Below, one piece after another: positions 26,802-36,100 of a DNA stretch of 64,000 bases. This DNA comes from Bacilli bacterium. GTDB lineage: Bacteria; Bacillota; Bacilli; RF39; UBA660. The notes beneath the pieces were generated by a model. The model ran no database searches. It worked only from the letters and a program-made list of their open reading frames with translations, and had not been told where the DNA came from. Both the position numbers and the translations under genes were made by a program. The stretch lies in the NCBI GenBank assembly GCA_017525015.1, contig JAFXUK010000004.1, positions 186,001 through 250,000 on the forward strand. The letters are read 5' to 3'. Each line of letters starts with the position of its first letter. Position 1 is the first letter of the stretch.

Positions 26802-27105
26802 ATATATCATTCACCAACTTTTTAAAAGCATCATAATTATTTGGATATTTACCATTACCAAAATAATCATCTACCCCTTTAGCGGTATATACTTTGACTC
26901 TAAATTGTTCTGCGTCAATAGCACTATCATCAATATATTCAAAGTCCCACTTACAAATAATATCTAATAATTCTCCTATTACTTTAGCATCAATAGTTTT
27001 CTCTTTGCCTTTAGCATATACTTTTAAAGCGTTTGGAATAATAGTTAAATCCATATTACTTGTTAAACTGTTAATTCTAATATCAATCTTTTCTATACCG
27101 TTCAT
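26794..27105 (-). CDS. Small unknown protein coupled to the HExxH gene
   Basis: 103 residues starting after GGTGATAAGC (start and ribosome site identical to the lipoprotein gene at 11740). Mixed alpha/beta character: IEKIDIRINSLTSNMDLTIIP, a central KTIDAKVIGELLDIICKWDFEY and YTAKGVDDYFGNGKYPNNYDAFKKLVNDIYG at the end. Cytoplasmic. No family recognised. Because it is translationally coupled to the HExxH protein, a partner, inhibitor or adaptor role is plausible. Confidence 0.65.
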   Translation of the reverse strand: MNGIEKIDIRINSLTSNMDLTIIPNALKVYAKGKEKTIDAKVIGELLDIICKWDFEYIDDSAIDAEQFRVKVYTAKGVDDYFGNGKYPNNYDAFKKLVNDIYG

Positions 27106-27128
27106 GCTTATCACCTATTATAATTATA
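27101..27128 (-). repeat. 28-bp promoter/ribosome-site block, copy 2
   Basis: Identical over 28 bases to 11736-11763, covering two TATAAT boxes, AGGTGAT and the start codon. Confidence 0.75.
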
Positions 27129-27130
27129 GC

Positions 27131-27163
27131 AAATAAAAAAGTAGTTATACACTACTTTTATTT
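27131..27163 (-). terminator. Terminator of the 151-residue gene
   Basis: AAAAGTAGT/ACTACTTTT hairpin with a U-run on the minus strand, followed within 10 bases by the next -10. Confidence 0.75.
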
Positions 27164-27613
27164 TGTTCTTCTAATGTTTTGAACTTTTTTAGCTAATCTG
27201 TGAACTGCTTTTCCAATAGGTCCTTTTTTACGATAAGCTAATTTATCAAGAATATCATTAATTTGGGCTTCTTTTTCTTCAGGTGTTTCTTGTATTGTTT
27301 CTTCTGGTTCTTTATCACCCATCATATGTTTTTGTACTACTTCTAAGTCTTCTAATCTTAGTAACATAGCACCGATACGATCATATCTTTGATCAGAAAC
27401 TTGATCATCTAACATAAAACGAAGTTTTTTCTCTTCTCTAACCAAATAATCATATAAACCTAGGATTATTTCATCACTATAGTTTACTAAAGCAATTAGG
27501 AATGAATCTTCATATGCAATTAATCCTTCATATAATTGAATTTGTTGATTTCTTTCTTTAACTACTTGAACTAATACAGGTTCTTCTCTATTTTCACCCT
27601 TAATTGGTTCCAT
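27158..27613 (-). CDS. Charged helical protein, unknown function
   Basis: 151 residues if started at MEPIKGENRE, which follows a purine run (GAAAGAGAGAG); the 20 codons upstream in the same frame contain the promoter, so they are not coding. Helical and coiled-coil-like: VVKERNQQIQLYEGLIAYEDSFLIALV, YLVREEKKLRFMLDDQVSD, AMLLRLEDLEVVQKHM, then an acidic linker and a basic tail (RKKGPIGKAVHRLAKKVQNIRRTK) that could bind nucleic acid. Cytoplasmic. Own promoter (TTGACT-17-TATAAT) fused to the preceding terminator. Confidence 0.65.
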   Translation of the reverse strand: MEPIKGENREEPVLVQVVKERNQQIQLYEGLIAYEDSFLIALVNYSDEIILGLYDYLVREEKKLRFMLDDQVSDQRYDRIGAMLLRLEDLEVVQKHMMGDKEPEETIQETPEEKEAQINDILDKLAYRKKGPIGKAVHRLAKKVQNIRRTK

Positions 27614-27644
27614 AAAAAAAATTCTCTCTCTTTCTATGGCAATT

Positions 27645-27673
27645 ATTATATTAATTACATAAAAAAAAGTCAA
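27645..27673 (-). promoter_or_regulatory. Promoter whose -35 is the arm of the preceding terminator
   Basis: TTGACT (27673-27668) is the 3' arm of the terminator at 27661-27687; 17-base spacer including the U-run; TATAAT (27650-27645). Confidence 0.75.
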
Positions 27674-27687
27674 ATTCTTCTTGACTT
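27661..27687 (-). terminator. Terminator overlapping a promoter
   Basis: AAGTCAA/TTGACTT hairpin and an eight-base U-run on the minus strand after the gene at 27698. Confidence 0.8.
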
Positions 27688-27697
27688 GACTTCTTAA

Positions 27698-28597
27698 TTA
27701 TTTACCTAAACCTCTTCCTGCTTCTGTTCTCATTTGGTATTCAGCAGCAGAAATTTCTTTACGTTCAACTGTTCCAGTACTTTCATTATAGAAATAATAA
27801 TCAAATACTGATTCTCCATTTCCCTTAATTCTTTCAACGTATGGCCATACAGATACACCAACTGTTGAAGGAACAGATACACATCTCATTGAACCATCAT
27901 GATCCATAATAATTAAATCAATTACTGAATTAATCTTATTAGCGTATACTCCAGCTTTTAAATAATCAGATTCAATATATCTTCTTTCTGAAATAGTACC
28001 ACTAGAATATCCATTAAATCCATGGAATGAACCTTGCATAAATGTTTGATTTTGACCTTCTATACAGTTAACACTACTATAAGAATTATCATCTGCTATT
28101 GGGAAACCAATCATTTGTGAATTATGAATTCTATCATCCATAGTATCTTGTGTAATACCATCTACTGAAGGATATACACTTCTAATAGTTGTATCAATAT
28201 GAACGTTATCAATATATACATATTTACCTTCTGGTAAACCATCTGTACAAACATCCATATACATTTCTTTATCTGATGTTACTGTCCATTTTGCATTATC
28301 TTCTAACACACATCTATAAGTAACAACTAACTTAAAATCTTCTCCTGGTACATCAATAACTTGTTGAATACCATTATGAGATATATCACTATTAACTGTA
28401 TCAATAACATCATATTGAATATGAGCATTAGTTGAAACTTCTCTAGTACATCCAGACAAAGATAATAAAACTACACTAGCACATACTACTAAAGCACCTT
28501 TTTTAACAGCACCTTTAATAGCTTCTCCTTTTGTAGGTTTTTTAGCTTCTTTGCTTAATACTCTTTTACAAGCATCTTCGTTAAAATATTTAATCAT
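27698..28597 (-). CDS. Anchored extracytoplasmic protein with late lipobox-like segment
   Basis: 299 residues after GGGAG. A basic, helical N-terminus of about 32 residues (KRVLSKEAKKPTKGEAIKGAVKKG) precedes a hydrophobic segment ALVVCASVVLLSLSGC. The LSGC looks like a lipobox at Cys49, but the n-region is far longer than in normal lipoprotein signals, so it may be a plain TM anchor. The remainder is a beta-rich extracellular domain with several cysteines (VVTYRCVLEDNAKWTV, VCTDGLPEGKYVYIDNVHIDTT, SVNCIEGQNQTFMQGSFHGFNG). No family recognised. The promoter overlaps the recG terminator. Confidence 0.65.
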   Translation of the reverse strand: MIKYFNEDACKRVLSKEAKKPTKGEAIKGAVKKGALVVCASVVLLSLSGCTREVSTNAHIQYDVIDTVNSDISHNGIQQVIDVPGEDFKLVVTYRCVLEDNAKWTVTSDKEMYMDVCTDGLPEGKYVYIDNVHIDTTIRSVYPSVDGITQDTMDDRIHNSQMIGFPIADDNSYSSVNCIEGQNQTFMQGSFHGFNGYSSGTISERRYIESDYLKAGVYANKINSVIDLIIMDHDGSMRCVSVPSTVGVSVWPYVERIKGNGESVFDYYFYNESTGTVERKEISAAEYQMRTEAGRGLGK

Positions 28598-28623
28598 ATC
28601 AAAACTCCCTTTTTCTGGGGAAT

Positions 28624-28652
28624 ATAATAGATTATTACATAAAAAAAGTCAA
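28624..28652 (-). promoter_or_regulatory. Promoter whose -35 is the arm of the recG terminator
   Basis: TTGACT (28652-28647) is the end of the recG terminator stem; 17-base spacer with the U-run; TATTAT (28629-28624). Confidence 0.75.
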
Positions 28653-28670
28653 ATATATCTCAATTTGACT
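28641..28670 (-). terminator. recG terminator
   Basis: AGTCAAAT/ATTTGACT hairpin and a seven-base U-run on the minus strand. Confidence 0.8.
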
Positions 28671-30669
28671 AATCTATAAATTCTAATGATTTTATTATTT
28701 CTTTATACTGTGGATAGTCCTTAAAATCATTCTTAATATTATCTTGCAAGAAGATTCCTGCATCATTCTTACATTGTACTAATATCTTATAGTCCCTTCT
28801 AAGATCACCTATCTTAAAGACCATATCACCACTTTGACGTGTACCAAACAAGTCTCCACCACCTCTTAGTTTAAAGTCTTGTTCAGATATATAGAAACCA
28901 TCATTACTTTCTTCCATTACATGTAATCTCTCTTTATCATAATTACTGATTAAATAACAATATGATTGAACATCATTTCTACCTACACGACCACGTAACT
29001 GATGTAATGTTGCTAAACCAAATCTTTCAGCATTAAATATTACCATCATTGTACTATTTTTAACATCTACACCTACTTCAATAACAGTCGTACTAATTAA
29101 TACTTTAATATCACCGTTCTTGTACTCTGACATTATCATATCTTTATCTTTATTACTCATCTTACCATGTAATATTTCTACTCTTATCTTATTTTGGAAA
29201 GCTAAATCAAATTTCTCTTTTAATTTAACTACATCATTTAAATTACTATTACCATCTTCATCTTCAATTAAAGGAGCTACTACATATATTTGATGTCCCT
29301 CTTTAATCTCTTCTACCATATGAGTTAAAACATCCTTTAACTCACTTTCCTTCTTTAACTTCGTAATAATATCTTTACGACCACTTGGTTTAGTTTTAAT
29401 TATTGATGTATCCATATCTCCATATATAGTTAAAGCATATGTTCTAGGTATTGGAGTTGCACTTAAATATAAAACATCACATAACATACCTTTATTCTGT
29501 AAATTACTTCTTTGATTAACGCCAAAACGATGTTGTTCATCGGTTATAACAAAACCTAAGTTTTTGAAGGTTACACCTTCACTAATTAAAGCATGAGTAC
29601 CTATTAGAATATCAATATCTCCCGATTCTAACATTTGATATACTTTTTTCTTTTCTGATACCTTCATACTACCAACTAATAATGCTACTTTAATATCTGT
29701 ATCTTTAAACATACTTGTTACATTAGCATAATGTTGACGAGCTAGTATTTCAGTTGGTGCCATCATACTACCTTGATAGCCAGCCAAATAGTTTATATAT
29801 AAACCTATAATAGCTACTACTGTCTTACCACTACCTACATCTCCTAAAACCAATCTATTCATTCTTTTAGGACTTGTTAAATCATTATATATATCATTAA
29901 CTGCTGTTTCTTGATCAACAGTTAAACTAAAAGGTAAACTACTAATAAAAGCATCTACATCTTCTCTATTTATATCTCTACCTAAACCTACATTATTTAA
30001 ATCATACTTATATCTTAAATAATTAGTCTTAAACATAAATTGAAAGAATTCCTCATATATTAATCTTAATTTAGCTTTCTTAAGTAACTCACTACCTTCA
30101 GGATTATGTAACTCTTTTAAAGCATCTACCTTGTTGATAAATTCATACTTATTAACAAGATACTGTGGTACATAATCAGTTGAAGAATTAACATACTTAA
30201 AGCCTTCATTAATAATCTTATTTAAATTCTTACTCTTTAAACCATTAACTAAATGATAAACAGGTTCTACCTTAGTACCATTGATTATTTCAAACTTAAT
30301 ATCACTAGCAGTAAAAGTATTATTCTTTCTTTCATATCTACCTATTAAATTAATCATTCTGCCAACATGTAAATGTTGTTTATAGAATGCTCTATTAAAT
30401 ATAGTTACATTAATTAAGAAATTATCTGTTAATACTTTAAAACTCATTCTATTTAAACTTCTATTTATATAACTTACTCTAGGTTCGGTATCAACAATAC
30501 CTTTAATAGTAACAGCTTCACCATCTTCTGCTTCTACAAGAGGAATGACTTTAATAACATTATATCTATATGGATAATAGTTAATTAAATCATCTACTGT
30601 ATATATATTTAATTTATGTAATAACTCATATGTCTTAGTACCAATACCTTTTATGCCACTTATATCCAT
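28669..30669 (-). CDS. recG: ATP-dependent DNA helicase RecG
   Basis: 666 residues from the ATG after AGGTGATCTAT; three upstream in-frame codons are the ribosome site. Remodels stalled replication forks and branch-migrates Holliday junctions. Visible parts: N-terminal wedge/OB domain (YYPYRYNVIKVIPL...VTIKGIV), helicase motif I GDVGSGKTVV, motif Ia APTEILARQHY, motif II DEQHRFG, motif III SATPIPRT, motif V STTVIEVGVDV, motif VI QLRGRVGR, and the RecG C-terminal TRG-like segment around FKLRGGGDLFGTRQSG. Length typical. Diverges from the K/E-rich gene at 30986 across a 300-base regulatory gap. Confidence 0.95.
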   Translation of the reverse strand: MDISGIKGIGTKTYELLHKLNIYTVDDLINYYPYRYNVIKVIPLVEAEDGEAVTIKGIVDTEPRVSYINRSLNRMSFKVLTDNFLINVTIFNRAFYKQHLHVGRMINLIGRYERKNNTFTASDIKFEIINGTKVEPVYHLVNGLKSKNLNKIINEGFKYVNSSTDYVPQYLVNKYEFINKVDALKELHNPEGSELLKKAKLRLIYEEFFQFMFKTNYLRYKYDLNNVGLGRDINREDVDAFISSLPFSLTVDQETAVNDIYNDLTSPKRMNRLVLGDVGSGKTVVAIIGLYINYLAGYQGSMMAPTEILARQHYANVTSMFKDTDIKVALLVGSMKVSEKKKVYQMLESGDIDILIGTHALISEGVTFKNLGFVITDEQHRFGVNQRSNLQNKGMLCDVLYLSATPIPRTYALTIYGDMDTSIIKTKPSGRKDIITKLKKESELKDVLTHMVEEIKEGHQIYVVAPLIEDEDGNSNLNDVVKLKEKFDLAFQNKIRVEILHGKMSNKDKDMIMSEYKNGDIKVLISTTVIEVGVDVKNSTMMVIFNAERFGLATLHQLRGRVGRNDVQSYCYLISNYDKERLHVMEESNDGFYISEQDFKLRGGGDLFGTRQSGDMVFKIGDLRRDYKILVQCKNDAGIFLQDNIKNDFKDYPQYKEIIKSLEFID

Positions 30670-30715
30670 ATAGATCACCTAAAATTATTATACCATTAAA
30701 CATAAAAATATACTC

Positions 30716-30770
30716 AGTTATAATTCTTTTTTATAGCTAAATTAAGCCGAAATCAAAAAGAATTATGACT
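30716..30770. repeat. 16-bp AT-rich inverted repeat
   Basis: AGTTATAATTCTTTTT (30716-30731) and AAAAAGAATTATGACT (30755-30770) are complementary with one G-T pair and a 23-base centre. No U-run follows on the plus strand. The rest of 30670-30814 shows no gene. Confidence 0.65.
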
Positions 30771-30814
30771 AAATATAAAAATATTAAAAAAGTTAAATTT
30801 TTTGCACTTTTTTG

Positions 30815-30843
30815 TTGACAAAATACCGTTTACCCATTAGAGT
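30815..30843 (+). promoter_or_regulatory. Promoter of the structured RNA at 30850
   Basis: TTGACA (30815-30820), 17-base spacer, TAGAGT (30838-30843). Confidence 0.7.
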
Positions 30844-30849
30844 ATGAAG

Positions 30850-30950
30850 TACCAATTCACTTAAAGGCGAATTGGTGCTAGTATCACACTAGCCAACCCC
30901 TTTTTATTCTTTTTGGAGTTGTTCTCAGGGGGACAACTCCTATTTTTTTT
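30850..30950 (+). ncRNA. Candidate 100-nt structured RNA: small RNA or leader attenuator
   Basis: Hairpin 1 ACCAATTC/GAATTGGT (30851-30876), hairpin 2 GCTAGT/ACTAGC (30877-30893), a single strand AACCCCUUUUU (C-run 30897-30900), then terminator GGAGTTGT/ACAACTCC (30915-30940) with a G5 loop and eight Us. The C-run can pair with the G-rich terminator loop as a pseudoknot. Only 35 bases separate the U-run from the gene at 30986, so it may act as a conditional terminator in that gene's leader, or be a free RNA like the one at 24650. Both share the same plan. Not matched to a riboswitch class I know. Confidence 0.6.
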
Positions 30951-30985
30951 GTTCTAAAAATGTTAAAATGAAAAAGGTGATTTAT

Positions 30986-33130
30986 ATGAACAATTTCTTT
31001 GAACATGTAAAAGCATTCTTCTTAAAATTATTTACTGTCATCTTCGCCTTCTTTAATAGTATTCTTTCTGTAAAGAATTCTCCTAAAGAAAAGAAAAAGA
31101 TTGAAGAAATAAAAAAAGAAGAAGTTATTAAAAAAGAAGATGTAATAGTTGGTACAACACCATCTAGCATGCCAGATGAACCTTCTACTCTAACCAATCC
31201 ACATAACGAAACATCTGGTGATGAAGAAAAACCAAATGCTGTTATCTTAAAACTTCCTAAATTTAAAAAAGAAGTTATTAAATATAAAGCTATTAATAGT
31301 AAAAAGTTCTTAATTACTGAAGAACTAATAGATGAACTTATTGATAAAGCAATCGAAGAAATTGAAGAATATAAAGAAATAGATTTTAAAGTCAAAGATG
31401 CTGACAAAGAAACCAAAGAAATAATCAAAGAATTTAAAGAAAAAATAATTCCTAAAATAAATCATCAAATTGAAAGAAATAAACCAGAGAATCCTCTAGA
31501 ACTATCTAAAATAGTTACTGAGGTTGTTAAAGAAGAGCATAAAAAAGAACCTATTCTTCCTAAAAAGAATGAAGAAATAAAACTAGATCTTAATAATGAT
31601 AAAAAAGAAGATATTAAATTAGATTTATCAACCAAGAAAAAAGAACCATATTTTATGGCAACTGTCATACCTAATAATACTTTAAATCTAAAAGCTCCAG
31701 CTCCTGTTAAGGAAGATACTAAAATAGCTAAAACAGTACCTGAAGTTAAAGATGAAATAAAAGATAAAGCTGATGATGTACCAATTCGCATGGTTCAAAA
31801 TACTAAAGATATACTAACTCCTTCTCCTAAAGAAGAAATAAAAACTATTGCAACTGTAGCAGCTATTGCTGTTGTTAAAGCAATAGATACTGTTCTAACT
31901 TCCGTTCCAAAAGAAAAAAAAGAACAAATAAAGAAAGCTCCTCCAGTTGTAGAAGTACCTCTTCCTAAAGAAGAACCTAAAAAGGAAGAAGTTAAAGAAG
32001 AAGTAAAAGTAAAAGAGCTAGATCTACCTGAATTAAAACAAGTAGATGAAAAGATAAAAGAATCTAATGAACCAAAAGAAATGGAAGTTGTATCTGAAGA
32101 ACTAGTATATATCGATACTAAGATTGAAGATAAAAAAGAAGAGATTCAAAAAGAAGAAGAACTTCCTAAAAAAGAAGAAATAAAAGAAGAACCAAAAAAG
32201 GAAGAACCGATTCTAATTAAAGAAGAATTATTAACTAATATATCTTTAGCAGTTGATGCTATTACTAAAAAAGCTAATGAAGAAATAAAAAAAGAAGATA
32301 TTGAAGATAAAGAATATAACAAGGTATATGATGAAATAGATGAAATACTCCAAGAGATAGATGAAACAATGTATAAATATCGTCATAAATTACCTATTAT
32401 TCAACTTCGTAAACTAGAAGCGCAAAGAGCTAAAATAGAAAAAACTAAATATAGTATTGATGCCCAACAAAAAATTGATATCAATAATGAAAGACAACAC
32501 TTAAACGAAGTAATATCTGAAAGTGAAAGAAAAGGTTTAAAAGAAGAAATAAATAGAAGAAACATGGAACATACTATGGAACTTAATAATAAATTATTAG
32601 GTAAATTAGATAAGTTAGATAATATTTCTCAAGAACAAATGGCTGCTATTGAAAAAGAGATAGTTAAAAATAGATTAAGAGAAGCTTATCGACATGCTAC
32701 TATTACATCTATGATAGCTTTCCCTTTTGTTAGAACTAAGTTCTTCTTCTACTTTACTGCTGGTATGATGGTTAAAACCTTCTTAATGCAAATAGAACAC
32801 GTTTTTAACCGTCGTAGAGACCGTTTAACTACTCCAGACATAATTGAACTAAGAAATGGTGAAAACGCCTTAAATGAAGCTATAAATACTACAGAAGAAA
32901 ATATGGATACATTAGAATATCTAACTTCTGAAGCAATAGCTAGATATCCTGAATTACAATTTGATCAAGAATATGTTAAATATGTTAAAGGACTTAGAGA
33001 AAGATTAAATAATAATTATAATAAATTAACTAAAAAAAGAAATATCATTTCTCATACCCTTTATCGTTCTAAAAAAGATGTTAAACAATTAAAAAAGATC
33101 AGAAAAAAAGATCTTGATAATGCAGCATAA
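30986..33130 (+). CDS. K/E-rich membrane-associated coiled-coil protein
   Basis: 714 residues from the ATG after AAAAAGGTGATTTAT; six earlier in-frame codons hold the ribosome site. N-terminal hydrophobic amphipathic helix (FFLKLFTVIFAFFNSIL), then about 400 residues of Lys/Glu/Pro-rich low complexity, a short hydrophobic patch (TIATVAAIAVVKAID), a long coiled coil (about 440-560), a second hydrophobic region (TSMIAFPFVRTKFFFYFTAGMMVKTFL, about 575-605) and a final helical part. It resembles a cytoplasmic scaffold tied to the membrane at two places. No family recognised. Its expression may depend on read-through of the terminator of the RNA at 30850-30950. Confidence 0.7.
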   Translation: MNNFFEHVKAFFLKLFTVIFAFFNSILSVKNSPKEKKKIEEIKKEEVIKKEDVIVGTTPSSMPDEPSTLTNPHNETSGDEEKPNAVILKLPKFKKEVIKYKAINSKKFLITEELIDELIDKAIEEIEEYKEIDFKVKDADKETKEIIKEFKEKIIPKINHQIERNKPENPLELSKIVTEVVKEEHKKEPILPKKNEEIKLDLNNDKKEDIKLDLSTKKKEPYFMATVIPNNTLNLKAPAPVKEDTKIAKTVPEVKDEIKDKADDVPIRMVQNTKDILTPSPKEEIKTIATVAAIAVVKAIDTVLTSVPKEKKEQIKKAPPVVEVPLPKEEPKKEEVKEEVKVKELDLPELKQVDEKIKESNEPKEMEVVSEELVYIDTKIEDKKEEIQKEEELPKKEEIKEEPKKEEPILIKEELLTNISLAVDAITKKANEEIKKEDIEDKEYNKVYDEIDEILQEIDETMYKYRHKLPIIQLRKLEAQRAKIEKTKYSIDAQQKIDINNERQHLNEVISESERKGLKEEINRRNMEHTMELNNKLLGKLDKLDNISQEQMAAIEKEIVKNRLREAYRHATITSMIAFPFVRTKFFFYFTAGMMVKTFLMQIEHVFNRRRDRLTTPDIIELRNGENALNEAINTTEENMDTLEYLTSEAIARYPELQFDQEYVKYVKGLRERLNNNYNKLTKKRNIISHTLYRSKKDVKQLKKIRKKDLDNAA

Positions 33131-33157
33131 AAAAAGCGAATTAATTATTCGCTTTTT
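33130..33157. terminator. Bidirectional terminator
   Basis: AAAAGCGAAT/ATTCGCTTTT hairpin between convergent genes, U-runs both ways. Confidence 0.85.
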
Positions 33158-36100
33158 CTTCTGCTAATTTTTTATAGTAATTATAACGTTTCATAGCTTC
33201 TTGTTTATTTAATTCTAATATTTCATCAGCCATCTCTGGATTTTTCTTAACTAAGCTATTATAACGTACTTCATTCTTTAATAACTCACCATATTTTTCA
33301 AAATCTGGTTCTCTACTATCCATAGTTAAAGTATCAGTTTCAGGATTATATCTCATTAAAGATACATAGCCACAATCAACAACTAATTTTTGTTCTTGAC
33401 TACTATTACCCATTCCACCTTTTATACCTTGTTCAATACATGGACAATAAGCAATGATAATACTTGGTCCATCATGAGCTTCTGCTTCCTTAAATGCATT
33501 AATAGTTTGCATAAAGTTACTTCCAAATGAAACATTAGCTACATAACAATTTGGATAACTCATAGCTATCTTAAATAAATCTTTTTTAGCTGTCTTCTTA
33601 CCAGCATCAGCAAATTGAGCAACTTGACCAATTCTACTAGACTTAGAAGCTTGACCTCCTGTATTAGAATATACTTCTGTATCTAATACTAAGATATTAA
33701 CATTCTCACCACTAGATAAGACATGATCAATACCACCAAATCCAATATCATAAGCCCATCCATCTCCTCCTAGTGTCCATACACTACGAGCAGGAATATA
33801 ATTGATTAAATCTCTTAATTCCTCTGGAATAGTCTTATCCATTAATTCTTCTTTAATTCTATGAGTAATATCAAAGTCTTCTCTATTATCTAACCATTCA
33901 ACAAATAAATCTTTAACTGGTTCTTCAACAGCATCTAAGTTTTCTCTCATAATATTTTCAATTCTATCTCTAGACTTATTGAAACTTAGTAACATACCAA
34001 ATCCAAACTCAGCATTATCTTCAAATAAAGAATTAGCCCAAGGAATAGAATATGGTGTACAAGGAGCACTTCCTCCATAAATAGAAGAACATCCAGTAGC
34101 ATTAGCAATAACTAACTTATCTCCAAATAATTGAGTTAATAACTTAATATATGGAGTTTCACCACATCCAGCACATGAACCACTAAATTCAAATTTAGGT
34201 TTCTCAAATTGACTACCTTTAACAGTAAATTTAGGGAATAAATCTTTTGGATTTTCTCTAGTAGCAAACCATTCTTCTGCATCTTTAGCTAATTTCTCAT
34301 CATAATCACCAAATGATAAAGCTTTTTCTCCTTGTTTACCTAAACATGCATTAATACATAATCCACAACCAGTACAATCTGCTTCAGATATCTTAATTGT
34401 ATAGTATAAACCATCTTTACCTAACATAGGTTTTCCATCTTCTGGATTATCTGATACAAATGGTCTAATTACAGCATGTGGACAAACAATACTACATTGA
34501 CCACATTCAATACAATTTTCTGGATTCCATTTAGGAACAAACTCAGCAGTTTTTCTCTTCTCATTCTTAGATAAAGCACCAGGGAATGTACCATCTCTGT
34601 AAGGAACTAAATCACTTACCTTTAAGTCATCTCCTCTTCTAGCATTTATCTCTTCGAAGATATCCTTTTCTCCTTCTTCTTCAAAATCATTTACTGTAAA
34701 ATTAATAGCTACTCTATTTAAATTCTCTAATGCTTTAGTAATAGCTTCTTTATTAGCATTTACTATATCATCACCCTTAGTACTAAATTGTTTTTCAATA
34801 CTATGGTTAATAACTTCTAATGCATTAGGATAATCTATTAAACTTAAGATTACCATTTCCATAATCTTACTTATCTTACCCTTAATACCAGCTTCATTAG
34901 CTATCTTAGAAGCATTAATAATATAGAACTTAACATCTTTTTCTTTAATAATCTTCTTAACTTTATTAGGTAAGAAAGAATCCATATCATCATGAACAGT
35001 ATTTAAAACTAAAATACCATTCTCTTTGATATTATCAATCATATCAAACTTAAATAAATATTCATCTTTAGTTATAACAACCATATCTGGTCTAGTAACA
35101 TAGTATGGAGCATTTGTTTCTTCATCATATATTCTTAAGTTACAAATAGTAACTCCACCACTCTTCTTACTATCATATTGGTTATAACTTTGAACGTAAG
35201 TACCATCTTCTTCTCCTACTATTTTCATAATATCTTTACTAGTACTTACCATACCATCTGATCCAAAACCAAAAATCTTAATCTCTTTAGCTTTTAAATC
35301 TAAATAATAATCATTAGCAGGTAAACTTAAATTAGTTACATCATCTACAATACCTAAAGTGAAATTATTCTTTAACTCACCATGTAACATTTCATATACT
35401 GCAAATATTTGATCTGGTGAAGTATTCTTACTAGATAAACCATATCTACCACCTACTACTTTAATATCTGTATCAGAAAGAGCAGATACAACATCTAAGT
35501 ATAAAGGTTCTCCTGTTCCACCAGCTTCTTTAGTTCTATCAAGAACAGCTATATTCTTAACAGTTTCCGGTAAAACATTCTTTAAATACTTAACACTAAA
35601 TGGTCTATATAGATGTACTTCTACTAAACCAATATATTCTCCCTTATCTACTAAATCATTAACTACTAACTTAGCAGTATCACATACAGAACCCATTGCT
35701 ACAATTACATTTCTAGCTTCTGGATGTCCATAATAATTAAATGGTTTATATTCCTTACCAGTTAATTCATTAATTTGACCCATATAGTAATTAACTATAT
35801 CAGGCATTTTATTATATAGTTCATTTCTAGCTTCTACACTTTGGAAATAAATGTCTTCGTTTTCTGCCATACCTTTTTGTATTTTAGAATCAACATTTAA
35901 CATTCTATTCTTAAATTCTCTAACTTTATCAAAATCAACTAACTTAATTAAATCTTCTCTTTCCATTTCATCGATTTTAACAACTTCATGACTAGTTCTA
36001 AAACCATCAAAGAAATGTAAGAAAGGAAGTCCACCTTTAATAGCACTTAAATGAGCAACTGCTGCTAAATTATGAGCATCTTGTACATTAGTAGAAGCTA

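Noticed and set aside
30982..31791. Minus-strand ORFs opposite the K/E-rich gene
   Set aside because: Mirror of GAA/AAA codons, Ser/Phe/Leu-rich, no ribosome sites.
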